Below, in pieces: positions 53,650-62,384 of a stretch of 64,000 nt of DNA; the stretch's first letter is position 1, and the number at the start of each line of letters is the position of its first letter. The position numbers and the translations under genes are program-made. Location of the stretch: positions 27,445 through 91,444 of the forward strand of contig NZ_JANINI010000007.1 of the NCBI RefSeq assembly GCF_024580145.1, read 5' to 3'. This DNA comes from Methyloversatilis sp. XJ19-49. Its GTDB lineage: Bacteria; Pseudomonadota; Gammaproteobacteria; Burkholderiales; Rhodocyclaceae. The notes beneath the pieces were generated by a model. It made no database searches. It had not been told where the DNA came from and was given only the letters and a program-made list of their open reading frames with translations.

Positions 53650-54249
53650 ATGACCGCGATCACCACATTGCGTGACCTCACCGGCCTTGGCCATGCACCG
53701 GGCTCGTTGCGCCATGCTGCGCTGATCATGATCGATTGCCAGAACACCTATCGCGAAGGCGTCATGCAGCTCGCCGGTGTCGAAGCCGCACTGGTCGAGG
53801 CGCGCCGCGCACTTGACCTTGCGCGCGGGCTCGGCCGCCCCATCATCCATATCCAGCACGATGCCGGTCCCGGCACGCCGTATGACGTGAATGCCCCGAT
53901 CGGCCACATCGCCGACATCGTTGCGCCGCTGAACGGCGAGATCGTCATCACGAAAAATTACCCGAACAGTTTCGTGCAGACCTCGCTTGACGACGAACTC
54001 AAGAAGTTCGGCGTGAAGCAACTCGTGCTCGCGGGCTTCATGACGCACATGTGCATCAGCTCGACTGCGCGGGGCGCGTTCAACCTCGGCTACTCGCCGA
54101 CAGTGATCGCATCGGCCACCGCCACGCGCGACCTGCCGCTCGCGGGAGGTAGTGAGGTCAGCGCTGCAGCGCTGCAGGCCGCAAGCCTCGCGGCGCTGGG
54201 CGACCTGTTCGCCGTCGTAGCCTGCCGAGCGGACGATCTGGTGCACTGA
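53650..54249 (+). CDS. Isochorismatase-family cysteine hydrolase
   Basis: 199 residues from the ATG at 53650 with AAAGGAAT upstream. The catalytic triad Asp29 (LIMIDCQNTY), Lys102 (VITKNYPNSF) and Cys135 (FMTHMCISSTARGA) is complete, and the conserved cis-peptide region VLAGFMTHMC is intact. Related enzymes hydrolyse amides such as nicotinamide, ureidoacrylate or N-carbamoylsarcosine, or isochorismate. The divergent regulator with ligand domain suggests inducible use of a small substrate. No transporter or other pathway gene lies nearby. Confidence 0.88.
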   Translation: MTAITTLRDLTGLGHAPGSLRHAALIMIDCQNTYREGVMQLAGVEAALVEARRALDLARGLGRPIIHIQHDAGPGTPYDVNAPIGHIADIVAPLNGEIVITKNYPNSFVQTSLDDELKKFGVKQLVLAGFMTHMCISSTARGAFNLGYSPTVIASATATRDLPLAGGSEVSAAALQAASLAALGDLFAVVACRADDLVH

Positions 54250-54461
54250 GACGTCGCGCGCAGAGACGCCTTCGGTCTCCTCGTGGCCTGTTCGCTGAAA
54301 AGCGCGCAGCCGGTGCATGTCCTTGACGGCATCCCGAGCGTTTGACACATTCGGATCGACCGCAATGATGCCGCACGAAGCAATCCGGCAACCGGCTCGA
54401 AAGCGGTCGCGATGCGCAGATGGCTTACCTGACTGCACTCCCAAGGCGACAACCGCGGACC

Positions 54462-54923
54462 ATGACCCGATACCAGAACCTCAGGCTCGACCGGCAACTC
54501 TGCTTTGCGCTCTACGCCGCCACCCACGGCATCACCCGCTCGTACCGGGTGCGACTGAAGAAAGTCGGACTGACCTACCCGCAATACCTCGTCATGCTCG
54601 CGCTGTGGGAAGAAGACGGCCGTTCGGTCAGCCAGCTGGCGCAGCGCCTGCACCTCGACTCGGCCGCCATCACCCCGCTGCTCAAGCGCCTTGAGGTCGC
54701 CGGCTTTCTCGCACGGCAGCGCATGCCGACAGAAGAACGCGTGGTGCAGTCCTTCCTGACACCGGCCGGACGCGAACTGGAGCACGCGGTCGCGCGCATC
54801 CAGGGCGAAGTCGCCTGTCAGGCCGGCCTGCCGGAAGAGGCGTTCATGGCGCTGTGTTCGACGCTGCATGAACTGACGCAGCGCATGGCCGACGACCCTA
54901 AGGTGAAGCGCGTCGCGGCTTGA
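54462..54923 (+). CDS. ohrR: MarR-family regulator of the OhrR type
   Basis: 153 residues from the ATG at 54462. The N-terminal LRLDRQLCFALYAATHGITR carries Cys14, the peroxide-sensing cysteine of OhrR, in the family context LCFALY. Winged-helix SVSQLAQRLHLDSAAITPLLKRLE with wing EERVVQSFLTPAGREL. OhrR represses ohr until organic hydroperoxides oxidise the cysteine. No ohr gene is next to it, so the target is elsewhere or the name is only by family. Alternative GTG/ATG starts upstream exist but are not conserved. Confidence 0.85.
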   Translation: MTRYQNLRLDRQLCFALYAATHGITRSYRVRLKKVGLTYPQYLVMLALWEEDGRSVSQLAQRLHLDSAAITPLLKRLEVAGFLARQRMPTEERVVQSFLTPAGRELEHAVARIQGEVACQAGLPEEAFMALCSTLHELTQRMADDPKVKRVAA

Positions 54924-54995
54924 TGCGAGGAGTCTTCGCGGCTGCGCCACCGGGAGGGCGGGACGAACGCCGTATTTGAGCAACTAGAGCAAAGC

Positions 54996-55115
54996 ATGGT
55001 TAGCTATCGAGGATGGCTGGATGGCGTTCGAAAGCACCCAGGCGACAAGGAACACAAAGTTCGGCCGGATTTTGTCTTTTTGCTGGCCCTCAATGACGCA
55101 AACCGAATTGACTGA
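54996..55115 (+). CDS. Possible small protein upstream of the helicase gene
   Basis: A 39-residue frame (MVSYRGWLDGVRKHPGDKEH..., ending in ALNDANRID) stands 17 bases before the helicase start. Composition is protein-like (aromatics, charged), and local GC is low. It may be a leader peptide or a fragment of a larger gene; I do not recognise it. Confidence 0.3.
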   Translation: MVSYRGWLDGVRKHPGDKEHKVRPDFVFLLALNDANRID

Positions 55116-55132
55116 GACACAACAGGACAGCG

Positions 55133-58100
55133 ATGTCATTGCCCGATGGTCTGTATGACTTGCTGTTGACGGAGGGGCTGGCTCGGTCACTCGCTGCGCT
55201 CGACCCATCACGAGCTGACGTGTCAGCGCTGAAGGGGGGAGCCGCCGAGTTGTTGGTCGATTTCATCACACGGCAGCTCGGGGCCATCCTTGAAGATTTT
55301 TCCGGTGACGATGCCGAGAAAACCAAACGACAGCTTGATCTTGTCAACGAGCTGCTCGTGATGCTGCGACATCGGCTCAGGGGTCACAACGCTGATGACA
55401 TGTCTACGGCGCATGAGGCGATTGAGCTGATTGCGACACCACTGCGGGTTCTGAGAGCCGTGCAGCGCGACAAGCAGTTTCCGGTGTCGCCAGAGATTGG
55501 GCTGGCTGTGCCATGGTTGTTCACGGCCGGAAAGGGCGCGCCGTCGCTGCTGCAAGAAGTTCGGCGCGAACTCGCATCGAGCGATCAGGTGGACATCCTG
55601 GTGAGTTTTATCACTGTGTCCGGCGTACGCAAGCTGCAGGATGTTTTGCACCAGATCACAGCTAAGAGCGCACAGTCAACTGGACAGGAGCAGCCTAGGA
55701 CCCGGCTGCGCATACTCACCACGACATACACGGGCGCGACGGAGGCGCGAGCGCTGGACGAACTCGCACGGCTACCTGGGTGTGAAGTCCGCGTGTCGCT
55801 GGATGGCCGACGCACTCGTCTGCATGCCAAGGCATGGCTGTTTCAGCGCAAGACCGGCTTTGGTTCGGCGTATGTCGGTAGCGCCAACCTCTCGGGAGCC
55901 GCACTGACCGGCGGGCTGGAGTGGACGGTCAAGCTCACCCAGCGCACGCAAGAAGCGCTGTTTGCCCGCGCCGTGGCCCACTTCGAGACGCTGTGGGCGG
56001 ACAGTGAGTTTCAGCGCTACGACCCGGACAACGTCGAGCACCGACAGGCCCTGGCGGCGGCACTGGGTCGAGAGTCGTTTGGCGGCGAACCCGCAGGCAC
56101 GATCAGCTTCTTCGACCTGCAGCCCAAGACCTACCAGCTGGAAATGCTGGAGCAGCTGACCACGGAGCGCGCCCACGGTCGAAACCGAAACCTGCTGGTG
56201 GCGGCCACCGGCACGGGAAAGACGGTGGTTGCCGCGTTCGACTACCGGAGCACCTGCCGCATAGAGGGCGGGCGCCCTCGCCTGCTGTTTGTGGCCCACC
56301 GAGAGGAAATCCTGCGGCAGGCCATGCGCACCTACCGCGAGGTGCTCCGCGATCCCGAGTTCGGTGACCTGCTCACAGGTAGCGATCAACCCGAGCGCTG
56401 GGACCACCTGTTCGCCACCATCGACAGCGTGACCAGTCGCGATCTGGTGGCCACCGTCGGCGCCGACCACTGGCACACGGTGGTGGTGGATGAATGTCAC
56501 CGCCTGGCAGCCGACCGGTTCGACGCATTCGCCAAGGCCGTTCGCCCCAGTCTGTTGCTTGGGCTGACGGCGACGCCTGAGCGCAGCGACGGGCAACCCA
56601 TCGCGCCGTATTTCGATTCGCGCCCAGACGGTAGCCCGGCGGTCGAGCTGCGGCTGTGGCATGCGCTGGACCTGCAGTTGCTGGCGCCTTTCGAATACTA
56701 CGCCTGCGACGACGCCACCGACTTCTCGGAAGTGCCATGGAACAGGCCTGGCGAACGTGAAGCCGTGAACACCCTGGTCACCGGCAACGATATGCGTGCC
56801 AAGCTGGTCCTCAACGAATGGCGTCGCCTGGCGTCCGATGCTCGGCAGTCACGGGCGATTGTTTTCTGTGTGTCGGTCGCGCACGCCGAGTTCATGACCG
56901 ATTGGCTCAACCGCACGGGTCTGCCAGCGGCCTGCGTGGTCGGCACGACAGCGCCGGAAGAACGGCGACGCGCGCCGCAACGTCTGCTCAGCGGAGAGCT
57001 GTGCGCGCTGGTCACGGTGGATCTCTACAACGAGGGCATCGACTTGCCGATGGTGGACACGCTGTTGCTGCTGCGACCCACTCAAAGTCCGGTGCTGTTC
57101 CAGCAACAGATCGGTCGTGGACTGCGTTTATCCCCCGGCAAGGAGAGCTGCCTGGTGCTCGACTTCGTGGGCCAGCACCGCGCCGAGTTCAGGTTTGACC
57201 GACTCTTGTCGAGCCTGACCGGCTTGTCGCGACGCGAACTGGTGGACGGCGTTGAGAACGGCTTCGGCAGCTTGCCGCCCGGATGCCATATTCACCTGCA
57301 GCGCCAGACACGAGAGCAGGTGCTGCAAGGTCTGCGATCCCTGACGTCCCAGAACTGGCGGCGCCTGAAGACCGAGCTGCAAACCTACGCGGCACTGCGT
57401 GGCCGATCGTCGATTCAACTGGCCGACTTCTTGCACGACCAGGCGTTGGAGCTGGAAGACATCTACCGCACCGGTACCGGACAAAGCCGCAGCGGCTGGA
57501 CATCGCTCAAGCGTGATGCGGGCCTGTTCGTCGCAGAGCCCGGACCTGAAGAGGAGTACTTCAGCCGCCGCTTCGGCGATCTGCTGCATGTGGATGATCC
57601 GCGCCGACTCGATGTGATGACGGCTGTGGGTTCGCGCCGAGGGAGTTCACCAGCACTCAAGGCAGAGGACGCGCTGGGTGTGCAGATGCTGGCCTATCAG
57701 ATCGATGGGCGCCATGAGCAGGCAGCGGGGCACGAAGCCTTCCTGGAGCGCTTAGAGCGTCACCCAGCCATCGCTGCCGAGCTGGTGGAGCTGTCTGCCC
57801 TTCTGCAAGCCCGCAGCACCTTGGGCGCGCATCCTGTGCCCGGTCTCGAAGACACACCTTTGTGCCTGCACGCTGGCTACGGTGCGCGCGAAATCCTCAC
57901 GGCGGTGGGCTGGCTAACCGCGTCGCGCCGCGTGCCGTTCCAGGCCGGCACTTTGTCGTTGCTTAGCCGCAAGACCGAGCTGCTGTTCGTCACGCTCGAC
58001 AAGAGCGAGGGTTACCACGACCGTATCGCGTACCACGACTACGCGATCAGCGCAGAGCGCTTTCACTGGCAATCGCAGAACAGCGCCGGCCCAGACACGC

Positions 58101-58309
58101 CTGGCGGTCAGCGCTATCTCGAAAGCGCGACGAATGGATGGCATTTCCAGCTATTCGTGAGACCTCGCAAGGGAGAGGCATACCGAGCCTGCGGCCCGGT
58201 CACGCTGGAGTCGGCCGTGGGCGACCGACCCATGAGCATCGTCTGGCGATTGCAGACGCTACTGCCAGCGAGACTGTTCAGGGAGTTCAGTGTGCTGCGC
58301 GGGGTGTAG
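55133..58309 (+). CDS. PLD-nuclease / superfamily 2 helicase / DUF3427 protein
   Basis: 1058 residues. Order of domains: a helical N-terminal part (1-150); a PLD-like nuclease domain with HKD motif HAKAWLF at 231-237 and GSANLSG at 249-255; an SF2 helicase with Walker A AATGTGKT (357-364), DECH box (453-456), LGLTATPERSDG, and QQIGRGLRLSPGKESC motif VI; and a C-terminal DUF3427 region from about 700. This HKD-helicase-DUF3427 arrangement is found sporadically in bacteria, often in variable loci. Codon use is noticeably less GC3-biased than the flanking genes. It may act in phage defence or DNA restriction; this is inference. Confidence 0.9.
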   Translation: MSLPDGLYDLLLTEGLARSLAALDPSRADVSALKGGAAELLVDFITRQLGAILEDFSGDDAEKTKRQLDLVNELLVMLRHRLRGHNADDMSTAHEAIELIATPLRVLRAVQRDKQFPVSPEIGLAVPWLFTAGKGAPSLLQEVRRELASSDQVDILVSFITVSGVRKLQDVLHQITAKSAQSTGQEQPRTRLRILTTTYTGATEARALDELARLPGCEVRVSLDGRRTRLHAKAWLFQRKTGFGSAYVGSANLSGAALTGGLEWTVKLTQRTQEALFARAVAHFETLWADSEFQRYDPDNVEHRQALAAALGRESFGGEPAGTISFFDLQPKTYQLEMLEQLTTERAHGRNRNLLVAATGTGKTVVAAFDYRSTCRIEGGRPRLLFVAHREEILRQAMRTYREVLRDPEFGDLLTGSDQPERWDHLFATIDSVTSRDLVATVGADHWHTVVVDECHRLAADRFDAFAKAVRPSLLLGLTATPERSDGQPIAPYFDSRPDGSPAVELRLWHALDLQLLAPFEYYACDDATDFSEVPWNRPGEREAVNTLVTGNDMRAKLVLNEWRRLASDARQSRAIVFCVSVAHAEFMTDWLNRTGLPAACVVGTTAPEERRRAPQRLLSGELCALVTVDLYNEGIDLPMVDTLLLLRPTQSPVLFQQQIGRGLRLSPGKESCLVLDFVGQHRAEFRFDRLLSSLTGLSRRELVDGVENGFGSLPPGCHIHLQRQTREQVLQGLRSLTSQNWRRLKTELQTYAALRGRSSIQLADFLHDQALELEDIYRTGTGQSRSGWTSLKRDAGLFVAEPGPEEEYFSRRFGDLLHVDDPRRLDVMTAVGSRRGSSPALKAEDALGVQMLAYQIDGRHEQAAGHEAFLERLERHPAIAAELVELSALLQARSTLGAHPVPGLEDTPLCLHAGYGAREILTAVGWLTASRRVPFQAGTLSLLSRKTELLFVTLDKSEGYHDRIAYHDYAISAERFHWQSQNSAGPDTPGGQRYLESATNGWHFQLFVRPRKGEAYRACGPVTLESAVGDRPMSIVWRLQTLLPARLFREFSVLRGV

Positions 58310-58334
58310 CGCAGGTGATATCGGCCACCCGCAA

Positions 58335-58499
58335 ATGGTTCTGCGCATTCGCCGCGGGCCGCCACCTGACCAGATATGGGAATGGGTCTGCGATCCCGAT
58401 CCTGACGTCTGTTGTGAGCGAGACCCCGGCACCGGTTCTCACCCTGAGTACCCGCCACACGCGCGAATCGTGCAATGCGATTGTGGCCCGCCGCTTTGA
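58335..58499 (+). CDS. Possible small cysteine-rich protein
   Basis: 54 residues from the ATG at 58335: it has tryptophans (PPPDQIWEWVCDPDPDVCCE) and a closing VQCDCGPPL, i.e. five cysteines in the last 37 residues. There is no clear ribosome site and no known family. It could be a fragment of a defence-island gene or chance. Confidence 0.2.
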   Translation: MVLRIRRGPPPDQIWEWVCDPDPDVCCERDPGTGSHPEYPPHARIVQCDCGPPL

Positions 58500-58759
58500 C
58501 CTGTTCGAGCAGCCCCGAATGCGCACGCGACATTTAGTAGGTGGCATCCGATACACGCGGCCAAGGCCGCATTGGCTATACGTCGCCTAGTTTGCGCTCG
58601 CGTGGTCAGAGCCGAAAAGCTGCGTACGAAGATACGCATGACGCGGTACACGTAAGTACGGGAGAGTCTGCCGGGCTCGCCCTAACGAGTAGGACGCGTT
58701 CGAGAAACCTAGATCGCTCTTCTAGGCGAACATGCCCATCGGACACTAGAACAATTCTT

Positions 58760-58784
58760 GTTTTCGGGCACAAGGCCCGAAAAC
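58760..58784. terminator. Hairpin in the spacer before the YegP-like gene
   Basis: GTTTTCGGGC / GCCCGAAAAC, ten-base perfect stem, five-base loop. No run of T; could end the minus-strand YegP-like transcript or a plus-strand one from the helicase gene. Confidence 0.45.
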
Positions 58785-58833
58785 CAAAATCGGCGCATCC
58801 CGCGCACTGGCAGGACGCGCCGTCACCATCACG

Positions 58834-59166
58834 TCATCCGGCCTGATCATCCACTGCGGCGCTGGCAGCACCGCTCTTCACGGCGGCGATCGCCGCTTCC
58901 ATTGCGCCGGCGTTGTCGAACATCTTGCTCTGGCCGATCACCTGGCCGTTGCCTGCCTTCAGCACGTAGTAATCCTTGCCGTTCGTGGCTTTCTTGCGGT
59001 CGTAGCGGCCATCGTCGGCTGCGTTCTTCTTCACCGATTCGATGCCGTTCTCGGCGGACGCGCGCGTTTTGTACATTTCGCTCTGCAGCAGGGACTGGTC
59101 ATCCGAGCCCAGCAGCGTGAAGTGGAATTCGCCGTTTGCAGCCTTCTTCAACTGAAACTTCGCCAT
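58834..59166 (-). CDS. YegP family protein (two DUF1508 repeats)
   Basis: 110 residues. Starts MAKFQLKKAANGEFHFTLLG and contains two tandem copies of the DUF1508 unit: residues 3-50 (KKAANGEFHFTLLGSDDQSL... SEMYKTRASAENGIESVKKN) and 57-100 (KKATNGKDYYVLKAGNGQVI... SKMFDNAGAMEAAIAAVKSG). YegP is a small beta-alpha protein of unknown cellular role, sometimes linked to stress. GGAGAGC ribosome site. It is downstream of norB on the same strand after a terminator. Confidence 0.93.
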   Translation of the reverse strand: MAKFQLKKAANGEFHFTLLGSDDQSLLQSEMYKTRASAENGIESVKKNAADDGRYDRKKATNGKDYYVLKAGNGQVIGQSKMFDNAGAMEAAIAAVKSGAASAAVDDQAG

Positions 59167-59232
59167 GCTCCGCTCTCCTGTTTATTGAGTCGTGTGTGGG
59201 AACGCGCGGGTGCGCGGCGACAGTATAGCGAC

Positions 59233-59271
59233 GAAGAAAAAGAAGGGCGCCGGCCTTGCGGCACGGCGCCC
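59233..59271 (-). terminator. Intrinsic terminator of the ric-norB operon
   Basis: On the minus strand GGGCGCCG / CGGCGCCC (59264-59271 and 59245-59252) forms an eight-base stem with 11-base loop, followed by TTCTTTTTCTTC. It lies 50 bases after the norB stop. Confidence 0.75.
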
Positions 59272-59320
59272 CAACCTTGCCGAAGCGTTGCGGCAAGGAA
59301 GACGGACGGTTGGACTCAGT

Positions 59321-61606
59321 TCATCGACGGGCCCCTGCCAGCGCACTGACCGGTTCGGGCGGACGGCCGGCGCGGCCGAACACGCCCGACACCACCTGCC
59401 AGGCCACCGCCAGCGCGCCGACGATGAACACCACATCGCCGAAGGTGCGCACCCAGCGCAGCGTTTCGAGCAGCGGCTGCTGCATGAATTCCTCGCTGCG
59501 TGCGTACCACAGGCCCTGGCTGACGCTGGCGTGGAACTGGATCAGGCCGATTGGCAGCAGGCTGGTCGCGATCATCAGCACCAGACCCGCGTTGAGCCCC
59601 CAGAAGCCGGCCTGCATCAGGCGCTCACCGAACGCGAGCTGCGGGCGCAGATAACGCAGCACCAGCAGCGTGAAGCCCAGCGCGAGGAAGCCGTACACCC
59701 CGAACAGTGCGGCATGGGCATGCACTGGTGTCGTGTTCAGACCCTGCACGTAGTACAGCGAGATCGGCGGGTTGATCATGAAGCCGAATACACCGGCGCC
59801 GAGCATGTTCCAGAAGGCCACCGCGACGAAGCACATGAGCGGCCACTTCAGCCTGGCCATCCACGCAGCGCGATCCTTGAGGCGCCAGTGCTCCCACGCT
59901 TCATGACCGAGCACGACCAGCGGCACCACTTCGAGCGCGCTGAACGACGCGCCGACCGCCATCACCGGCGTCGTCGTGCCGGCAAAGTACAGGTGGTGGA
60001 AGGTGCCGGGCACGCCGCCCAGCATGAACAGCGAAGCCGAGGCCAGACTGGCTGCCGTCGCCATGCGCGCGGACACCAGTCCCAGCGTGGAGAAGATGAA
60101 GGCCAGCGCGGTGGTCGCGAACACTTCGAAGAAGCCTTCGACCCACAGATGCACGACCCACCAGCGCCAGTACTCCATCACCGACAGGTGGGTGCGCTCG
60201 CCATAGAAGAAGCCGGCGCCGTAGAACAGGCCGATCGCCACCACGGATGCAGTGAGCAGCGCGAGCAGGTTCTTGTCGCCGCCGGGCGTGCGCAGCGCCG
60301 GCACGATGCCGCGCAGCATGAGCACCAGCCACAGCGCCACGCCGACGAACTTGCCGATCTGCCACAGGCGGCCGAGGTCGACGTATTCGTAGCCCTGGTG
60401 ACCGAGCCAGAAATTCAGCTCCGGCGGCATGATCTGCGCGATCGCCAGGTAGTTGCCGACGAAGGAGCCGACCACCACCACGACCAGCGCCCAGAACAGC
60501 ACGTCCACGCCCAGCTTCTGGAATTTCGGATCGCGTCCGCCGTGGATCAGTGGCGCAAGGAAGAGGCCGGCGGCCAGGAAGCCGGTGGCGATCCAGAACA
60601 GCGCGCTCTGGATGTGCCAGGTACGCACCAGCGAATACGGGAACCACTGCGACACGTCGATCCCGTAGAAGGTCTGGCCCTCGACCGTGTAGTGCGCGGT
60701 GAAGCCACCCATCATGACCTGGAACACGAACAGCGCCACCACCAGGACGAGATACTTGCCGAGCGCACGCTGCGATGGCGTCGGCGCGATGCGCGACAGC
60801 GGGTCCTGCGCCGGCGCGGCCGGGTCGCTCTCGTCCTGCCGGCGCAGGAAGGACCAGCCCCAGATCAGGAAGCCGACGCCGGCCATCATGACCACCACGC
60901 TGACGACGGACCACACGACGTTCTCCGCCGTGGGCGCATTGCCGATCAGCGGTTCGTGCGGCCAGTTGTTGGTGTAGGTGGCGCGGGTGCCCGGCCGCTC
61001 GGTCGCGGCCACCCAGGCGGTCCAGAAGAAGAAGCCGGCAAGCTGCGCGCGCCGCTGCGGGTCGGGCAGCGTGTTGTCCTTCATCGCATAGCTTTCGCGT
61101 GACCCCTGCAGCGCCGGCGCGTCGCCGAACAGCTCGACGTAGTAGTCGGCGGTGCGCTCGATCGCCCGGGCGCGCAAGGTGGATACGGTGGCCGCGCCGG
61201 TCGCCTCGTCGAAGGTGTTGCGGCGGTACTCGCGCTTCAGGCGTGCTGCAAGTTGCGCCTGCGCATCGGCATCCAGCTCCGCGTAAGGCTTGCCATGCGC
61301 GTCCTGCGCGGCGAGGTCGAGCCAGGCCAGCAGTTCGCGGTGCAGCCAGTCGGCCGTCCAGTCCGGCGCCTGGTAGGCGCCGTGCCCCCAGATCGAGCCC
61401 AGCTGCATGCCGCCGACCGACTGCCAGGCGGTCTGGCCGTCGAGGATGCCGTCATGCGTGTACAGCACGCGGCCGTCTTCGCTGACGATCTGCTGCGGTA
61501 TCGGCGGCGCGTTGCGATACACCTCGACACCGTAGTAACCGAGCAGCGAAAAGGTGACGATGAGCACGCCGATCAGCGTGAACCACAGCTTGCGGTAATC
61601 ACCCAT
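59321..61606 (-). CDS. norB: Quinol-dependent nitric oxide reductase (qNor, NorZ/NorB)
   Basis: 761 residues, larger than the cytochrome-dependent NorB (about 450), with the N-terminal qNor extension that imitates NorC (for example YQAPDWTADWLHRE and WTAWVAATERPG). About 14 membrane helices; heme and FeB histidines lie in blocks such as LWVEGFFEVFATTALAFIF, GTFHHLYFAGTTTP and HAHAALFGVYGFLALG. It reduces 2 NO to N2O using quinol. In organisms without full denitrification it detoxifies NO. It overlaps the ric gene start region by eight bases and is followed by a terminator. Confidence 0.95.
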   Translation of the reverse strand: MGDYRKLWFTLIGVLIVTFSLLGYYGVEVYRNAPPIPQQIVSEDGRVLYTHDGILDGQTAWQSVGGMQLGSIWGHGAYQAPDWTADWLHRELLAWLDLAAQDAHGKPYAELDADAQAQLAARLKREYRRNTFDEATGAATVSTLRARAIERTADYYVELFGDAPALQGSRESYAMKDNTLPDPQRRAQLAGFFFWTAWVAATERPGTRATYTNNWPHEPLIGNAPTAENVVWSVVSVVVMMAGVGFLIWGWSFLRRQDESDPAAPAQDPLSRIAPTPSQRALGKYLVLVVALFVFQVMMGGFTAHYTVEGQTFYGIDVSQWFPYSLVRTWHIQSALFWIATGFLAAGLFLAPLIHGGRDPKFQKLGVDVLFWALVVVVVGSFVGNYLAIAQIMPPELNFWLGHQGYEYVDLGRLWQIGKFVGVALWLVLMLRGIVPALRTPGGDKNLLALLTASVVAIGLFYGAGFFYGERTHLSVMEYWRWWVVHLWVEGFFEVFATTALAFIFSTLGLVSARMATAASLASASLFMLGGVPGTFHHLYFAGTTTPVMAVGASFSALEVVPLVVLGHEAWEHWRLKDRAAWMARLKWPLMCFVAVAFWNMLGAGVFGFMINPPISLYYVQGLNTTPVHAHAALFGVYGFLALGFTLLVLRYLRPQLAFGERLMQAGFWGLNAGLVLMIATSLLPIGLIQFHASVSQGLWYARSEEFMQQPLLETLRWVRTFGDVVFIVGALAVAWQVVSGVFGRAGRPPEPVSALAGARR

Positions 61607-62291
61607 GAGCGGTCTCCGCCCCGGCCGGTGCCGCGTTCAGCCCTTCGAACAGGATGTTGTTCTCCAGGTGGATGTGTTCCATCAGGTCTTCGCGCAGTGC
61701 GGCCAGACCGGTGTAGAGCGCGCGCCAAGTGTTGCAGGCGCCGCGCGGCAGCGTGATGTCGTCGGTCAGCGCTTGCAGCCGCTGCAGTGCTTCGCCGTGC
61801 TGGTCGTGCTCGCTGCGCATCACCGTGACCGGCCCCTGCAGCGCCGCCGCGTGTCCGCGGGCGAGCATCGGGAACAGCACCTGCTCTTCCTTCTGCATAT
61901 GGCTTTCCAGTTCCTGCTGCATCGTTGCCAGATGATCGGCGAGGCCGTTCGGGCAGTCCGGGCGATCGCCATGCACCTGTTCGACCCGGCGCGCCAGGCG
62001 GACCAGTTCGGGCAGCTGTTCGCGATGGCGGTCGTGGAAGCGGAACAGGATGTGTTCGATCAGCACCGCGGCCGGCACCGTGCGCCAGTCACGCGCCTCT
62101 CGCGTGGCCTGCGACAGCAGCGCACCCAGTCGTTCGACGATGGGCTGTGCGTCGATGCCCCGCTCGGCCGCGGCCTCCTGCAGGCTGTGCTTGCCGCCGC
62201 AGCAGAAATCCAGCTTGTGTTCGTGGAACACCCGGGTGGCACCGGGAATGCTGCGCGCCAGCGCGCCGAGGGATTGGTCGATCAGGTTCAT
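61599..62291 (-). CDS. Di-iron iron-sulfur cluster repair protein (RIC/YtfE/ScdA)
   Basis: 230 residues. N-terminal ScdA/DUF542 domain: LGALARSIPGATRVFHEHKL with DFCCGGKHSLQEAA. Then a hemerythrin-like four-helix bundle with ligands in HILFRFHDRHREQLPEL, HMQKEEQVLFPML, RSEHDQHGEALQRL and MEHIHLENNILFEG (His and Glu for the di-iron site). Repairs clusters damaged by NO and oxidative stress. First gene of the NorR-controlled operon; the start ATG at 62291 is 37 bases downstream of the sigma-54 promoter. Confidence 0.94.
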   Translation of the reverse strand: MNLIDQSLGALARSIPGATRVFHEHKLDFCCGGKHSLQEAAAERGIDAQPIVERLGALLSQATREARDWRTVPAAVLIEHILFRFHDRHREQLPELVRLARRVEQVHGDRPDCPNGLADHLATMQQELESHMQKEEQVLFPMLARGHAAALQGPVTVMRSEHDQHGEALQRLQALTDDITLPRGACNTWRALYTGLAALREDLMEHIHLENNILFEGLNAAPAGAETAHG

Positions 62292-62327
62292 GGCGAAGAC
62301 CTCGTTGGGAAGAAGACGCCTTCACTG

Positions 62328-62343
62328 CGCAAGGTCCGGGCCA
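62328..62343 (-). promoter_or_regulatory. Sigma-54 promoter of ric-norB
   Basis: On the minus strand TGGCCC-GGACC-TTGCG matches TGGCAC-N5-TTGCW at nine of eleven positions, with GG and GC at right spacing. Transcription should start about 62317, 25 bases upstream of the ric ATG. Confidence 0.8.
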
Positions 62344-62384
62344 TGCATCCGGATCAAATAAAATCAATGATCTATGGAAAATGA

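Larger units (their letters stand above)
58310..58833. other. Gene-poor 524-base stretch after the helicase gene
   Basis: No recognised gene. It contains the small cysteine-rich frame at 58335-58499 and the hairpin at 58760-58784. Base composition is mixed and lower in GC than core genes, as for the helicase gene. It may be the eroded right flank of an inserted segment. Confidence 0.5.

Noticed and set aside
58310..58833. Possible tRNA or integrase attachment site beside the helicase gene
   Set aside because: No cloverleaf, no T-loop GGTTCRANYC sequence in context and no direct repeats with the 54.9-55.1 kb side were found.
62350..62380. ATCAA direct repeats near the ric promoter as an FNR site
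   Set aside because: The two ATCAA are in the same orientation, not inverted, so they do not form an FNR box.
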